Positions 10,882 through 21,839 of a stretch of DNA of 64,000 bases are shown piece after piece. The DNA is from Cryptomeria japonica (Eukaryota; Streptophyta; Pinopsida; Cupressales; Cupressaceae). The stretch lies in contig NC_081410.1 of NCBI RefSeq assembly GCF_030272615.1, positions 143,563,349-143,627,348 on the forward strand. Direction: 5' to 3'. Position numbers and translations under genes: made by a program. The notes beneath the pieces were generated by a model. The model was not told the DNA's origin, ran no database searches, and saw only the letters and a list, made by a program, of their open reading frames with translations. Position 1 is the first letter of the stretch. Each line of letters opens with the position of its first letter.

Positions 10882-13800
10882 TTAAGATTCAGAATTGACA
10901 CCTAGGTTCGCCAGGCAATCCACCACCATATTTTTCTCTCTGAATGCATGTTGAATTATTATAACTTTAAAACTAGCAATAATTTCCCTAGCTTTCAAAA
11001 TTATATTTTTAATATACCACGATGGCTCGGTTTCCCCCTTCAAGCACTTAATAATATTAAGTGAGTCTCCCTCCAGCCATAATTTATCATGATTAAGGTT
11101 CTGAGCAATAATTAGAGTATTCAGAGCAACTGAGGCTTCAACATAATGACTGGTTTGACTTCCCAAAGGACCAGCCATTGCCACTAGGCAACTTCCAACA
11201 AAATTCCTGACAATGCCCCCATAACTAGCTTTACCTGGATTCCCCTTAGAAGCCCCATCAAAGTTGCCCTTTATCCAACCCTGAGGTGGAAAACACCAAG
11301 CAAGACCTTCCCTACCCTTCTCCTTACTAGATTTGGTAGTAGAGAGGTTCCACCTATCAGTGAAGTCATCTTTAGTAGCTAGACCATAATCAATGCCATT
11401 GATGCATTCAAAGATACTCCTATGTATTTTATCCACCACCACTTCAGGGTTGGCACTTTTATCCCTAAAAAATCATGTTGTTGTGCTCTTTCCAAATGTT
11501 CCAGATGACATTAGGGAAGGTAAGTTTCCAAAGCTCCACAATCTTTGGGTTGCAATTAGGGCAGTGCCATTGCTGCCAGGATTCCCCTAGAGAATTCGAA
11601 AAAACCCAACTCAACTTCCACCTACTTAAAATAATTTTCCAAATTTCCTGGCTGAAAGTGCACTGATGGAGAATATGGCAAGCAGACTCTTCTTCCCTAC
11701 AACAAAGAGAACACTTGTTAGGAAAAACAAATCCTCGCTTTTGAAGGTTGTCTAGAGTTAATACCTTGTTTTGGATAAAGATCCAAAAAAAGATATTAAC
11801 TTTAGGAATTAACTTCTTATTCCACACTTTAGCCCAGATAGGATTTTCTTCCAAAACTTTATTTTGAATAGCCATAGCCGAAGACACAGAATACTTCCCA
11901 TCCGAGGTTTCCCTCCATATCAAACTGTTCTCATTGTTGTCCCTCAAAAATTTAGAAGACAACACAATCTCAAGAAACTTTAACCCCAGACAATGCTGGC
12001 TAAAATCAATCCATTTCCCATTTCTCCAGTAATCTCTGACCTAACCCCCATGCTTATTTTTGAACCAATATTTCCAATCATAAAGGATTGAATTTCCTCC
12101 AGAGGTTTATCCATAATCCATCTGTCTTCCCAAAATCTTATACTTCTACCATTCCCCAGTTTCCACATTCTTCTAGCTGCAGCCCAACTTTTTGCCAATT
12201 GAACTGCATTCCAAATTACAGAACCTTTGACAACAAATGATTTTTCCAAAAATTCTTCCTCAGAAGGTTGCATGTGAAGATATTTATTTCTCCAGATTAA
12301 ATTCCACTCTCTTTCCTCCTCTTTCATTCTCCAAATTTGTTTTGCTAATAAGGAATTATTCATAGTGCTTATATTCCATAAACCCAACCCCCTAGAGGCC
12401 TTGGGAGATTAGATTTTATTCCAGGCTATAAGGGGAATTCTATTCTTGTCTTCAACTCCCGACCAAAGAAACTTTTTTTGGATTCTTTCAATTGCCTCCA
12501 CAAACTTTCTAGGTTTTTTAAACAAACTGAGAGCATAAACAGGCAAGTATTGGAGAGTGGCTTTGAGCAACGTACCTTGCTAGCTTGACTAAGGACTGCC
12601 CCTTTCCAACCTGCCAATTTGGAATTGAATCTATCAACCAACTTAATCTAGAAATTATCTGTGGGCTTAATACAAAGGGGGAGCCCCAAATAGGTGGAAG
12701 GAAGATCATCTATTTTACAACCAAGAATTCTTTCTATCCTTAATTGTCTTTGAACATGTGTATTGATGAAGACTAAAGAGCTCTTTTCCCAATTAATTTT
12801 TTGACCAGAAGCAGATTCATAGATATTCAGTACATTCTTCATATTTTTAGCTTCCCTAATAAAAGCTTTCCCCATAGTGATAGAGTCATTAACGAACTGT
12901 TCATGAGTACAAGTAATATTGGAAGAAGAAGGTTTTAGTCCTTTGAGATTACCTTCTTCCACATTTTGAAAAATAAATCTATCCAAACTTTCAGCTAAAA
13001 TAGTGAACAAGATAGGGGATATGGGGTCCCCTTGTCTTATACCTCTAGTGCATTTGAAAAAACTTGAAGGAGATCCATTGACAATAACTACAGAAGAGGG
13101 AGTTTCCATCAATTGAGAGAAAAGCTAAATAACTTTATCTCCAAATCCAAAGGCTTTCATAATCGTTAAGAGAAACTGCCAATTCACTCTATCATAAGAT
13201 TTAGCCATATCTAACTTAAGAAAAAAACCCTGATTTTTAGTCGCCGTAAGAGAATGAATATTTTAATGAACACAAATAATAGAATCCAGAATCTGTCTTT
13301 CGAGGATAAAACCATTTTGTTGGGCAGAGATAATTCTGGGAAGAATATCCGGCAATCTTGAAGTAAGAACCTTAGACAAAATCTTGTAAACATAGTTACA
13401 AAGACTAATAGGTCTAAACTTATTAAGAGAGTCAGCTCCAGAGATCTTTAGAATTAGGACAATGAAGGTAGTATTCAATTCTTTTAGAAGCCTTCGAGAA
13501 CCAAAGAATTCTTTAACTCCTTTATAGATATCATTCTCCACAATATGCCAAAAGGATTGGAAAAAGAACATTGGAAAACCATCCGGTCCAGGAGACTTAT
13601 CTCCCTGAAAATAGAACACCGCCTTTTTGATTTCCTGACTAGAAGGTATTCAGGACAAATGTTTGTTTTCTTCCTCAGTCAAAGTAGAAGGAATGTCTTG
13701 TAGCAAAATGTTTTGATTACTGACATCAAGGTTATCCACTTTGCCCAATAGGTTGCTAAAATAGTCCAGAGGTTCCTTTCTTATATCATCATCATCCGTT

Positions 13801-14963
13801 AAAATCTCCCTATTACAGGATAACCTGGATATCCTGTTTACCGCCCTATGCTTAAGAGCAGTTAAGTGAAAAAACTTGGTATTTTTATCACCTTCCTTTA
13901 AATACAAGGCTCTTGACCTTTGTCTCCAGAATGTCTCTTCATTAGAAATTATAGTGTGTTATTTAGATAGCAAGCCATTTTCCACAAACCTCAACTCTTC
14001 TAAAAGCCCATCCTCTTGGATTTTATCTTGAACTTATTTTATTTCATTTTTTATTTGAATTTTACTTTTGAAGATATCCCCAAAAATCTCTTTGTTTCAG
14101 ATTTTTATTTTAGCCTTTATAATATTGAGCTTTTTAGCTATTCTGAAAAGAGTTGTTCCCTCAACCTCAGAACTCCACCAATCTGCAACACAAACTTCCA
14201 AAGACGGATGGGATAACCACTCTTTTTCAAATCTCAAAGGGAAATTTCTCTTTGCAAAAAAAGAATTGGCAGTAAAAGAAATAGGGTAATGATCAGAACC
14301 AATTTTGATAACAGACGCCAAAGAACAACTATACTTAGATAACCACTCAGGAGTAATTAAGGTTTTGTCTAACTTAACTTGAATAAGATCAGCTCCAGAT
14401 CTTCTGTTAGTCCAGGTATATTTAATCCCTTGGAGATCCACATCCATAAGAGCTTGATCATTTATGAAATCCATAAGATCTTGTTTACCATCAAGCTGCA
14501 AGGGGAGGCCAACCATCTTCTCTTCTTCTTTAAGCGGAGTATTGAGATCTCCCATAATTATCCATCTTTTATCAGCAAAATTTAGTTTGTCTTCTACAAG
14601 GCTTCTCCAATATTTAGCTCTCCCAGTTTTCGTATTAGGCGCATATACATTAGTAATAACCCAGACAAATTTATCCTTGATATGCTCAAGTTGCACAGAG
14701 TTCCTATTGGTTTCAACTATAATTTCCTTACCTTTAATAGTATTTTGGTTCCAAAAAATTGTTGTTCCTCCAAAGTCTCCCTCCGAGCTAGATCCTATAA
14801 CTCCATTATTTTTAAATATTCTAATCCTTTCCACTTTATCCTTACACATCTTAGTTTCCTAAACAAGAACCACATCTGGTTTATGATCTCTTATTATATT
14901 ACGTAACACACCCTGCTTATGAGGGGCATTCAACCCTCTTATATTCCAGTAAATTATCTTCAT
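10882..14963 (-). pseudogene. LINE ORF2: endonuclease, reverse transcriptase, RNase H
   Basis: ORF2 drives target-primed reverse transcription. It opens with MKIIYWNIRGLN, standard for APE-type endonucleases, then TNVYAPN, IMGDLNTPL and a C-terminal SDHYPI motif. Endonuclease and RT share one frame from 14963 to about 12426, interrupted by a few stops. RT motifs include SPGPDGFPMFFFQSFW, FRPISLCN, FFLKLDMAKSYDRVNW and RQGDPISPILF. The catalytic box reads FVND where F[AV]DD is expected, so one catalytic Asp is now Asn. Later frameshifts lead into the zinc-binding region (11965-11465: YSVSSAM, PKVNIFFW, CSLCCREEESACHILHQC) and an RNase H domain (11442-10882: GNFDGASKGNPG, LWLEGDSLNII, DCLANLGVN). 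The copy is inactive. Confidence 0.88.
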
Positions 14964-15039
14964 ACTTTAACCAGGGATAGAGCTGACTCGATGGAGCTCT
15001 GTGTTCCATCAACACAGTTCTTCCAACTTTCCTGTTCCC

Positions 15040-16173
15040 TTTGATGTTTTAGAGAAGGTCTCCCCTGATTTTTGTTTTGGCTTCCAACATCTGCCTTTTT
15101 CTTATTCTTGCTTCTAGTTGCAATACCTCCATTGGTTCCTCCTTATTCGATTTTCCCTCTTTCGTACCAAGAATCCTAAGATTTCCTTCCAAGGCTTCCA
15201 TTTCCACACTATGTGATGGGGTTTTGCATTGAAACGGCTTTGGGCTTCCATTGGTTAATAGCAAAAGAGGTTCAAAATCAGATATGTTAAAATCCTGTGC
15301 TTCATTGAAGTCTTCCTCAATTGCTTTTGTATAAGATGATGCACACACATCGTTATTGGAACTTTCTTTTGCTTTCTCCTGACTGACTGGCCCTTTCTCC
15401 AGGTCCTCTTGATCAATTTTTTTTTTTTGCCTCTATCCTTTTCTCCTTTTCTTTAGTGCTTTCTATTTGATTATTAGAGTAGACACAAGCAGGTTTTCCA
15501 TTATTACTATTCACATCCTTCTTCACCTCATTTTCTTTCTCAATCACTTCCTTATCTAGATCACACTCTACTAATGGTTCTTCTCTTTTCTCTTTCGCTT
15601 GCCATTTCTGCTTCACACTGCTATCATTCTTGTTGTTCTTACTCTTCTTAAGCGAGCAAGATTTTGCCCAATGGCCCGATATTTTGCAGTGAAAGCAAGC
15701 AAACGGGAGTGATTCATATTCAATCGCTTGGGTCCATTTTCCTAATTTAGATATAATCTCAATAGATTGGGGCATGTCCGTCATTTGATTAACATTAACA
15801 TAGATGCGAGCAAAAACTAACCTTGATTTAGTTGCAGTCATTGGGTCAATCGAGAGAAGTTCTCCAAAAGAACTCACTATCCCCTTGAAGACTTCCTCAT
15901 TCTAAAACTCTAGCGAAAGGCCTGAGAGGCGCGTCCACACAGGTGCCGACACAAAAAAAGACTCGTTGAGAGAAAGGTTTGGAGCTGTAGAGCCAAAGTT
16001 GCCTTGCCGAATATCCATGGGCCTTCACATAGAGCTTTATTCATGACTTCTTCAGAGTTAAAAACAAAGGAAAAAAAACCCCGAGGCAAAGCCGCCACAT
16101 CGACTTGACCCTTGAGAACCCATTTCCTCCTTATAAAATTCCTAACAACATCAATGTTAGGCCTAAAACCAAC
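15040..16173 (-). pseudogene. LINE ORF1, C-terminal part (DUF4283 and zinc knuckle)
   Basis: This is the RNA-binding ORF1 protein of a plant L1-type LINE. It resumes after the LTR insertion with VGFRPNIDVVRNFIRRKW, followed by GFFSFVFNSEEVMNKALCEGPWIFG, the DUF4283 signature. A frameshift near 16000 leads to VWTRLSGL, ARIYVNVN and then a CCHC knuckle (CFHCKISGHWAKSC, near 15690-15640). The tail is charged and Lys/Glu-rich, with a frame change near 15410. Stops and frameshifts make it a pseudogene. ORF2 begins about 80 bp further on. Confidence 0.8.
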
Positions 16174-17132
16174 TGTAGACACCTAATATTAATATTTAAT
16201 TAATTTAAGCCTATCAACATAATTAATTAATTTAATTGTGTTATCCTTATTCTTCTCAATATTAATTAAATCTAATTTAATTAATTCTATCACTATTGTC
16301 CAATAATTAATTTATCAAATAAATTAATTATTCCCCTTATTCTTCTAAAGTCATCTCAATAATCATTTCCTCTAAACCCACTCAGTTAATTAATTCTAAT
16401 TAGTTAACCTAGTCATGTGATTCCTACAAATCACTTTTCCTAATCCCACTCAACCTAATTAACCCTTCTAGAATCTCTCATAATCATGATTACCATTACC
16501 CCTCAATTTTTAATTCCCACTCATGTCACATCAACATTGAGTCTCTCAAAGAAATTCAAATTTCTTTGAATCCCTCAATGCATCCTTATTTTGGAATTTT
16601 TAATTCCTCATATTTGAAATTCAAATTTCTCCCCCCTATTCCCAAGGAATTTTATATTCCTATTTATTTTCCCAAGGCACCCTTGATCCATGCCTTCTAT
16701 CTCAAATCAATCTCAACCATGTATAATCAAATCAATCTTGGCCCTCCATTGGCCTTCTCCAATCTATAAATTGGAGCTTATCATCCTCACAAATGGATCC
16801 ACTTCTCATGCATTGACATGCTGCTCCATTCTCCTTTCATCTTCTTCTAATCCAAATTCTCATCCATCATTCCAATCCAATAATCCACTTACCTTGTTGA
16901 GCATTTGGAGAGCATTCCACATCCATCAAGAAGGAGCCCATCCAATCAAGTTGAAGAGAGGTGCTATTCAACTTCACCAAAGGCTCAATCTGAAGGAGAA
17001 GGTAAAAGGCTTGCAAGGTATATCTTCATGTTTTTATGTGGTTTTATGCAAATTTCGTGTTTTAATATCTTTTAGTGTCTTGTTTGTGTACTAACCACTT
17101 GAATCCACCTTGCTTTCATTTTCCCCTCTTCA
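16174..17132 (+). repeat. LTR of TGTAGACACC family
   Basis: It starts TGTAGACACC and ends near CTCTTCA before a primer-binding-like site. The first 300 bp are extremely AT-rich (AATTAATTTAATT-type repeats). A candidate TATA box, TATAAAT, lies at about 16765. A second LTR with the same start and architecture begins at 43380. Confidence 0.55.
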
Positions 17133-17155
17133 TTTTGGCACGCCCGGTGGGACCC
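17133..17155 (+). promoter_or_regulatory. Primer-binding-site-like sequence
   Basis: Directly after the LTR end comes TTTTGGCACGCCCGGTGGG, with the TGG expected from pairing to a tRNA CCA end. I could not assign the tRNA by eye. Confidence 0.45.
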
Positions 17156-17199
17156 ACGTCCCGAATTTAACAAAAAGTTTGAGTTTTTGTGAAGGTTTT

Positions 17200-17475
17200 T
17201 TTCGCAGGTTCACGCTTCAGTGCCTATGCACGCATTTTAGCGCGAGCTTTCTGAATCAGCGCGAGTGCCTATTAATTAGCATGAGTACAGAAAATTCAAA
17301 AAAATTTGGGTGCCACTATGTTTCAGCGTGACCGCCTCGGCTTCAGCGCGTCCGCCTAGAAAATTCTTCTATCTCCTCATTCATTCTTCATCTTCTATCT
17401 TCTTCTACCTTCTCATTTCTATTTCCATTCTGTTGTCGCTTCAGCATGACCGCTCTACGATTAGCACGAGCGTTT
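17200..17475 (+). repeat. Dispersed TTAGCGCGA/TCAGCGCGA leader repeats
   Basis: The leader after the primer-binding-like site contains about six variants of (T/C)AGC(G/A)(C/T)GA(C/G)CG, for example TTAGCGCGAGC, TCAGCGCGAGTG, TCAGCGTGACCG, TCAGCGCGTCCG, TCAGCATGACCG and TTAGCACGAGCG. Several differ only by CpG to TpG or CpA changes, pointing to an originally more uniform GC-rich repeat. Confidence 0.5.
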
Positions 17476-17679
17476 TTGGTAAAAATTTGACTTTTGATTT
17501 TTTAGTCGCTAACTTTATTTGTCATACCTAAACCAGAGACAGTAAGATCTATGACTTTATTTTTTAAAACCCCATCCATTATCCACCATCCATTTTTCAC
17601 AATCCCATTCCGTTAGTCCAATCCTTTCCAAATCCTTATCTTTCATCCCCTATCCATTTCATCTCCCCAATTATTGTTA

Positions 17680-18121
17680 CCAACATCTATGAGCATACCT
17701 CCAGTTCAACGAAATACTAAGGGATACCATCTATGGAACTAGATGCTTGAGTCTAACTAATGTCATAGCTAAACCAGAGACAGTAAGATCTACCAGCTTA
17801 TTTGGAACAAAAATAGCAAAAACCCTTGTTGCTGGATCAGAGATATTTTCAACTTCCGGTAGCCCTGTTTTTACCAGCGGCTTCACTCCAAAAAGCGAAT
17901 ACCATTTTTTTTCCTTACCTCTATCATGTGGGTCCCCGGTTTTGGAATCCGTCTTCCACCGATTTGAATGTCTCCTTATCCTCTTCTGTACCTTGGGATG
18001 CCTGGAATCCAGCCTGATTGCCAGTTCCACCGCCAGAAAGGCTGCCATCCCCAGGGAATCCGCCATTCCCAAAATTTGAAATTTGGGATTCCCGCTCATC
18101 ACTCCGCTTGTTGTTCCACAC
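17680..18121 (-). pseudogene. LINE ORF1, N-terminal part, separated by LTR insertion
   Basis: On the minus strand a Gly/Ser-rich N-terminus (GDGSLSGGGTGNQAG) shifts frame into KKWYSLFGVKPLVKTGLPEV and KLVDLTVSGLAMT, the usual beginning of DUF4283-type ORF1 proteins. Reading on to GGMLID and skipping 16174-17679 continues as VGFRPNIDVV, so this is the severed N-terminal part of the ORF1 at 15040-16173. At least two frameshifts are present. Confidence 0.65.
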
Positions 18122-18153
18122 CCATGTTCAATGTTCGTAATATTTTGTTGCAT

Positions 18154-20222
18154 ACATTCTTTTTAGTTAATTGTTTAAGTCAAAGTAATTGTAATTTGGA
18201 GGAAGGTCTATTTATTAATGCAGATTTTTTTTGTGTACATTTAACTTCTTTTTGTGTTGAAATGAGGATATTGATACCTAGGGAAAATATATTTTTCACT
18301 AAAAAAAAACTATTTTTTAATTTTTCCAAATGTGTGAGACACAATCCTTAATGTTCAATGAAAAAGCTACATTCATAAGAAATAAAATGTAAATACATTC
18401 AAATATATACTTTTTGGAAAGATTATAATAAGGACTGCATACTTACATAACAAAAATTCTAAATGAATTTATTTTACCCCACAAAACCTAATGTAAAAGT
18501 GGTTTTCTATTAACATTTTGATAGGTGCAAAGGAGACTGCACTGTAGATGTGGTTTAAGAGTAGAGAGGTTCTACCAAACGGAGTTTGATCTAAGAGGAT
18601 TTGATCTAACCCTCTTCAATTAATTCCTTCAAATGGGACGTCTCAAGGATTAAAACATTATATTTTCTAAAGAATGAGAAATTTTAGCAAAAAACAAGAT
18701 GTACCAAAATGTGTAACCTAGCATTGACTACCTAGTATACATGGAACCTTTTTTTCTCTTTAAATTACTAAAGTCTTATTCTTTGTATTGTATATTTTAA
18801 TATTTTGTGTGGATTGATAGGATCCTAATCTTGGGGACTTTATCATTCCTTAGTGTCATCCTATCCCTAGCTTGTCTTTCTCTTAGCTGCTCTATTTCTA
18901 CATCTCTACATTATCATGAGTGTGAGTGTAAGTTCATACTCCCACTAAAGTGGGGATAAACTTATTTTCATAAATTGTAACCCCTATACAATTTGACACT
19001 TCTTTTGGGTACTTTATTTAGGGACCCTCCTCATCAATCATTTCAATGTTTTTTAGGCATTAGGCTATCATACTATTGTCATATGTCAATATTGAGACCA
19101 ATTTTTATGTCTTGGGTCTTGGTACTCTATCACTATTGGAAACCTAAGTTATGATGAGTTGTGTGGTCATCGATATCAAACTTGTCTGGTGTTTGTCATT
19201 AATGTCTTAGAGAATGTTGAAAACCTGACTTATGATGAGTTGTGTTGTCATTAATGTCAAACTTGTCTAGTATTTGTTAGTAATGTCTCAATTATCTATA
19301 TGTAGATGTCGAGAGGTTGTAGTAGATTTTCAATAGTGTATATGGTCTAGTAATGAGTGTTCAGATGTTGATATGGTGTCTAGTGATTGTGTATAGCATC
19401 TATGAAGTGTTTCCATAATATTGGTATAGTGGGAGTTTCAATATGTAACAAAGAGTATTTAATGTCCCAGCAGAAGAATGCTTTGCATTCCCCTGATATG
19501 TCAAGATTCTGGAGTATGGTTCGAGATATAATGTTTATGATCTATGTATGTTTTATTATGAATTTTACAAGCTCTTTTTTATTTCAGATGGTAGATTTGG
19601 TTATTGTTATTATGACAATATGGTTGTCTATTAGAACTAGTTTGAAGAATGCTTGATGATTCTTTGATTTATGTGGAGTCGTGAGTTGTAGCTTGGATGA
19701 AATGTTCATTTGGTTTATGTAGTGAATCTGGCAAGTAAAGTTATGGTGTTCAAAGTCTTTTTGTTGTCAACTGGGTTGGTTTTTGGTTGACTGAGGTGGT
19801 GTATCCTATCTAGATAATGCCTTTTTGGTCTAGATATACTTTAGTGATTATTTTTAGATGTTGATATGGGTAGAACCATAATGTTTAGATTTGCATTGAT
19901 TTTTGTACATTGAAAGATGTTTTGGGGTTGAATGGTTGGTATGCTACATTTTTTATCTACATATTTCATTTGATGATGATGTTGGACTGAATGGGTGTGC
20001 TAACTTGGAAATGAGCTATCATAGGCCTTACTCTTGCATGTCTCTCAAGTTTAGTGAGATCCTTGGTCTTGAGCATAAAAAAATTAATCAATTATTTATA
20101 TTGTGATGTGACTCTCATTGTGTTTTCTCCCTGTTCAGTGTGGTTTCAAGTTTAATATATCAAAAGTAAAGTGTTTTGATGTTGAAACTGATCCACCCCC
20201 CTCTTAGTCCCATGTGTTCAAA
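18154..20222. other. Decayed LTR sequence, no gene
   Basis: No coding gene was recognised. At 18940-18970 the phrase CATACTCCCACTAAAGTGGGG resembles the polypurine-tract side of the LTR family of elements A and B. The end (about 20180-20222: TGATCCACCCCCCTCTTAG) resembles the 3' end of the copia LTRs at 55.85 and 61.69 kb, so much of this stretch is probably a decayed copia 5' LTR for the gag remnant that follows. Confidence 0.4.
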
Positions 20223-20820
20223 AATTGGTATAGATCTTGGCTCCTCTTAGAGAAGCTAAACTACTTAAGGAAGAGTTGATATGGTGCAAGAAGTAAATTA
20301 TAAACAACTAAAGTTTGATTGCACCAATTACTCTTATTGGAAGGAAAGAAGGGAATGTCATTTGGAATCTCTACTAATTGGAATATCGGAAATTATCCAA
20401 ACTAGATATACTACTCTCGCAAATGGTCCCTCATACTCCAAATGAGTTTAGGGCAAGTGAGAATAGTGTGAAGGCCAAGATTACAATTATCAACTATTTA
20501 GGTGATTTGATATTTGCTAAAGTTGTTGGGTTGAAGTCTATTAAAGCAATTTGAGAGAAGTTGAGTAGTGTTTATGAAGGTGATTTGAAGACAAAGAAAG
20601 CCAAGTTGACAAATCTAAATCACAAGTTTGAAAATATGAGGATGTGTGATGATGAGAACATTAAGATATATCTACATTGAGTGAACGAGAGTGTGAGTGC
20701 ACTAAGAGGTATTGGTGGAATGTTAGAATAAAGTGATGTAACAAAATTTATGTCAACGCTACCTAAATGCTATGAACCTAAGAAGCATGCTATTGAAAAG
20801 AAAGTCATGATATGTGTTGA
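20223..20820 (+). pseudogene. Copia gag remnant with degenerate PBS
   Basis: A degraded initiator-Met-type primer site (ATTGGTATAGATCTTGG near 20224, compare TGGTATCAGAGC) is followed by ATG at 20281. The frame reads LKFDCTNYSYWKERRECHLE, KLSSVYEGDLKTKKAKLTNL, KFENMRMCDDENI and FMSTLPKCYEPKKHAI, the copia-type gag (UBN2-like) pattern of a (Y/F)..W...M motif then a YEG-type motif. It has several stops, and the homology ends abruptly before the zinc knuckle. It is dead and truncated. Confidence 0.7.
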
Positions 20821-21839
20821 CATCTGTTTTGACATACTTGCCAACAGTCATGTAACTAATGTGAACACTCACCACCTCTCCTTAAAAGTAATAAGTTCTG
20901 GGGAACTAATCACTCCAAGGTCTCTATAGTCGGGTCTCGATGGTGACGGGCAACCCAATGATTGAAGTGGTTGTCCCTGCTAAGGGGCCTGCTGGTTACA
21001 ACTAAATCCCACTGATCATTAACAACTTAACTTCCTTTTTTTTTGTATTTTATGATTTAACACTCTTCTGGAAAATAAAATTGCGAAGGATAAAGGAAAC
21101 ATGAAAAAACAACAATGAAGCCAATTCAATAACAACTTAACAAACTACTCAATTAGTTCCCTGCAATCCAAAATTATCAGATGTTATCTAGATTAGCATT
21201 CAACAACGGACCTCCAGTAAACCTGCAAAATCATCAACTTTACAGATTTATGGAAATAAATTCACCAATAATATTGTCTACCACAATCATTCTCATACAC
21301 CACTTATGTGCACAATATGATTCATAAAGCAATAAATAGAAGATCAAACCACGTTGCTAATTCCAAATAATAGACATTACGAGATTACAAAAAACAATTT
21401 TTGTAGAGTATAAACATAGATCAGGCAATCTACAAGCTGCTTCTTGTATTTACTTCAAAGAATAAAGAATAACTGAAATTTATCATAATCTACAAAATAA
21501 TCTAAAAGAATCTAAGTGGGCCACAAATCATCAATTTGGGGACCCTTACAAATGAATCCAAATCCTCAATTTATAGAGTTTTTTGCCCTACTATCTAGGA
21601 AAATAAACCTAATCTAAATTAAGAACATAAGATTAGGAGTCGTAGTAAACTTGCAAGTTTCTTCCTTTATACTCCAGTTAACTACTACAAAATGGAGGTT
21701 GCATGAGCACTACGAAGACCATGTTGTATGAGCCAAGCTTTCGTAGTCATGCAAAATTTTGCTCAAAACTAGAACGTGAGTTAGAGCTGCAACTAAAATA
21801 CAAAATTGGGAGTCCTGCTATCTTTAGCAACTACGTGTT
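20821..21839. other. Unassigned sequence between element remnants
   Basis: No open frame or motif was recognised. It lies downstream of the minus-strand ORF at 21.8-25.5 kb and could be its 3' UTR or LTR. Confidence 0.35.

Larger units (their letters stand above)
16174..17679 (+). mobile_element. Truncated LTR retroelement (5' LTR plus leader) inside LINE ORF1
   Basis: A TGTAGACACC-type LTR followed by a primer-binding-like site and about 540 bp of leader interrupts LINE ORF1. CCAAC occurs immediately before the insert (16169-16173) and again at 17680-17684, where ORF1 homology resumes, suggesting a 5-bp target duplication. No 3' LTR was found, so the element was truncated or rearranged. The right boundary is uncertain because 17521-17550 contains a near copy of LINE ORF1 sequence at 17763-17790. 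Confidence 0.5.
8824..18153 (-). mobile_element. LINE (plant L1-type) with ORF1, ORF2 and extra ORF3
   Basis: On the minus strand the order is ORF1 (DUF4283-like, zinc knuckle), ORF2 (APE endonuclease, reverse transcriptase, zinc-binding region, RNase H), a third ORF, and a 3' UTR ending near 8824 in an A-rich tail after the phrase GGGTTTCGGGGCCCC typical of plant LINE 3' ends. ORF1 is interrupted by a retroelement LTR fragment at 16174-17679. Without that insertion the LINE would be about 7.8 kb. All ORFs contain a few stops or frameshifts, so it is a dead but fairly young copy. Target-site duplications were not found convincingly. The presence of ORF3 is atypical for this clade. Confidence 0.8.

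Noticed and set aside
8824-18153. Target-site duplication for the LINE (GTATGCAT-like sequence at both ends)
   Set aside because: TGTATGCATA at the lower end and TTGCATACAT near the upper end are not the same sequence in the same orientation.
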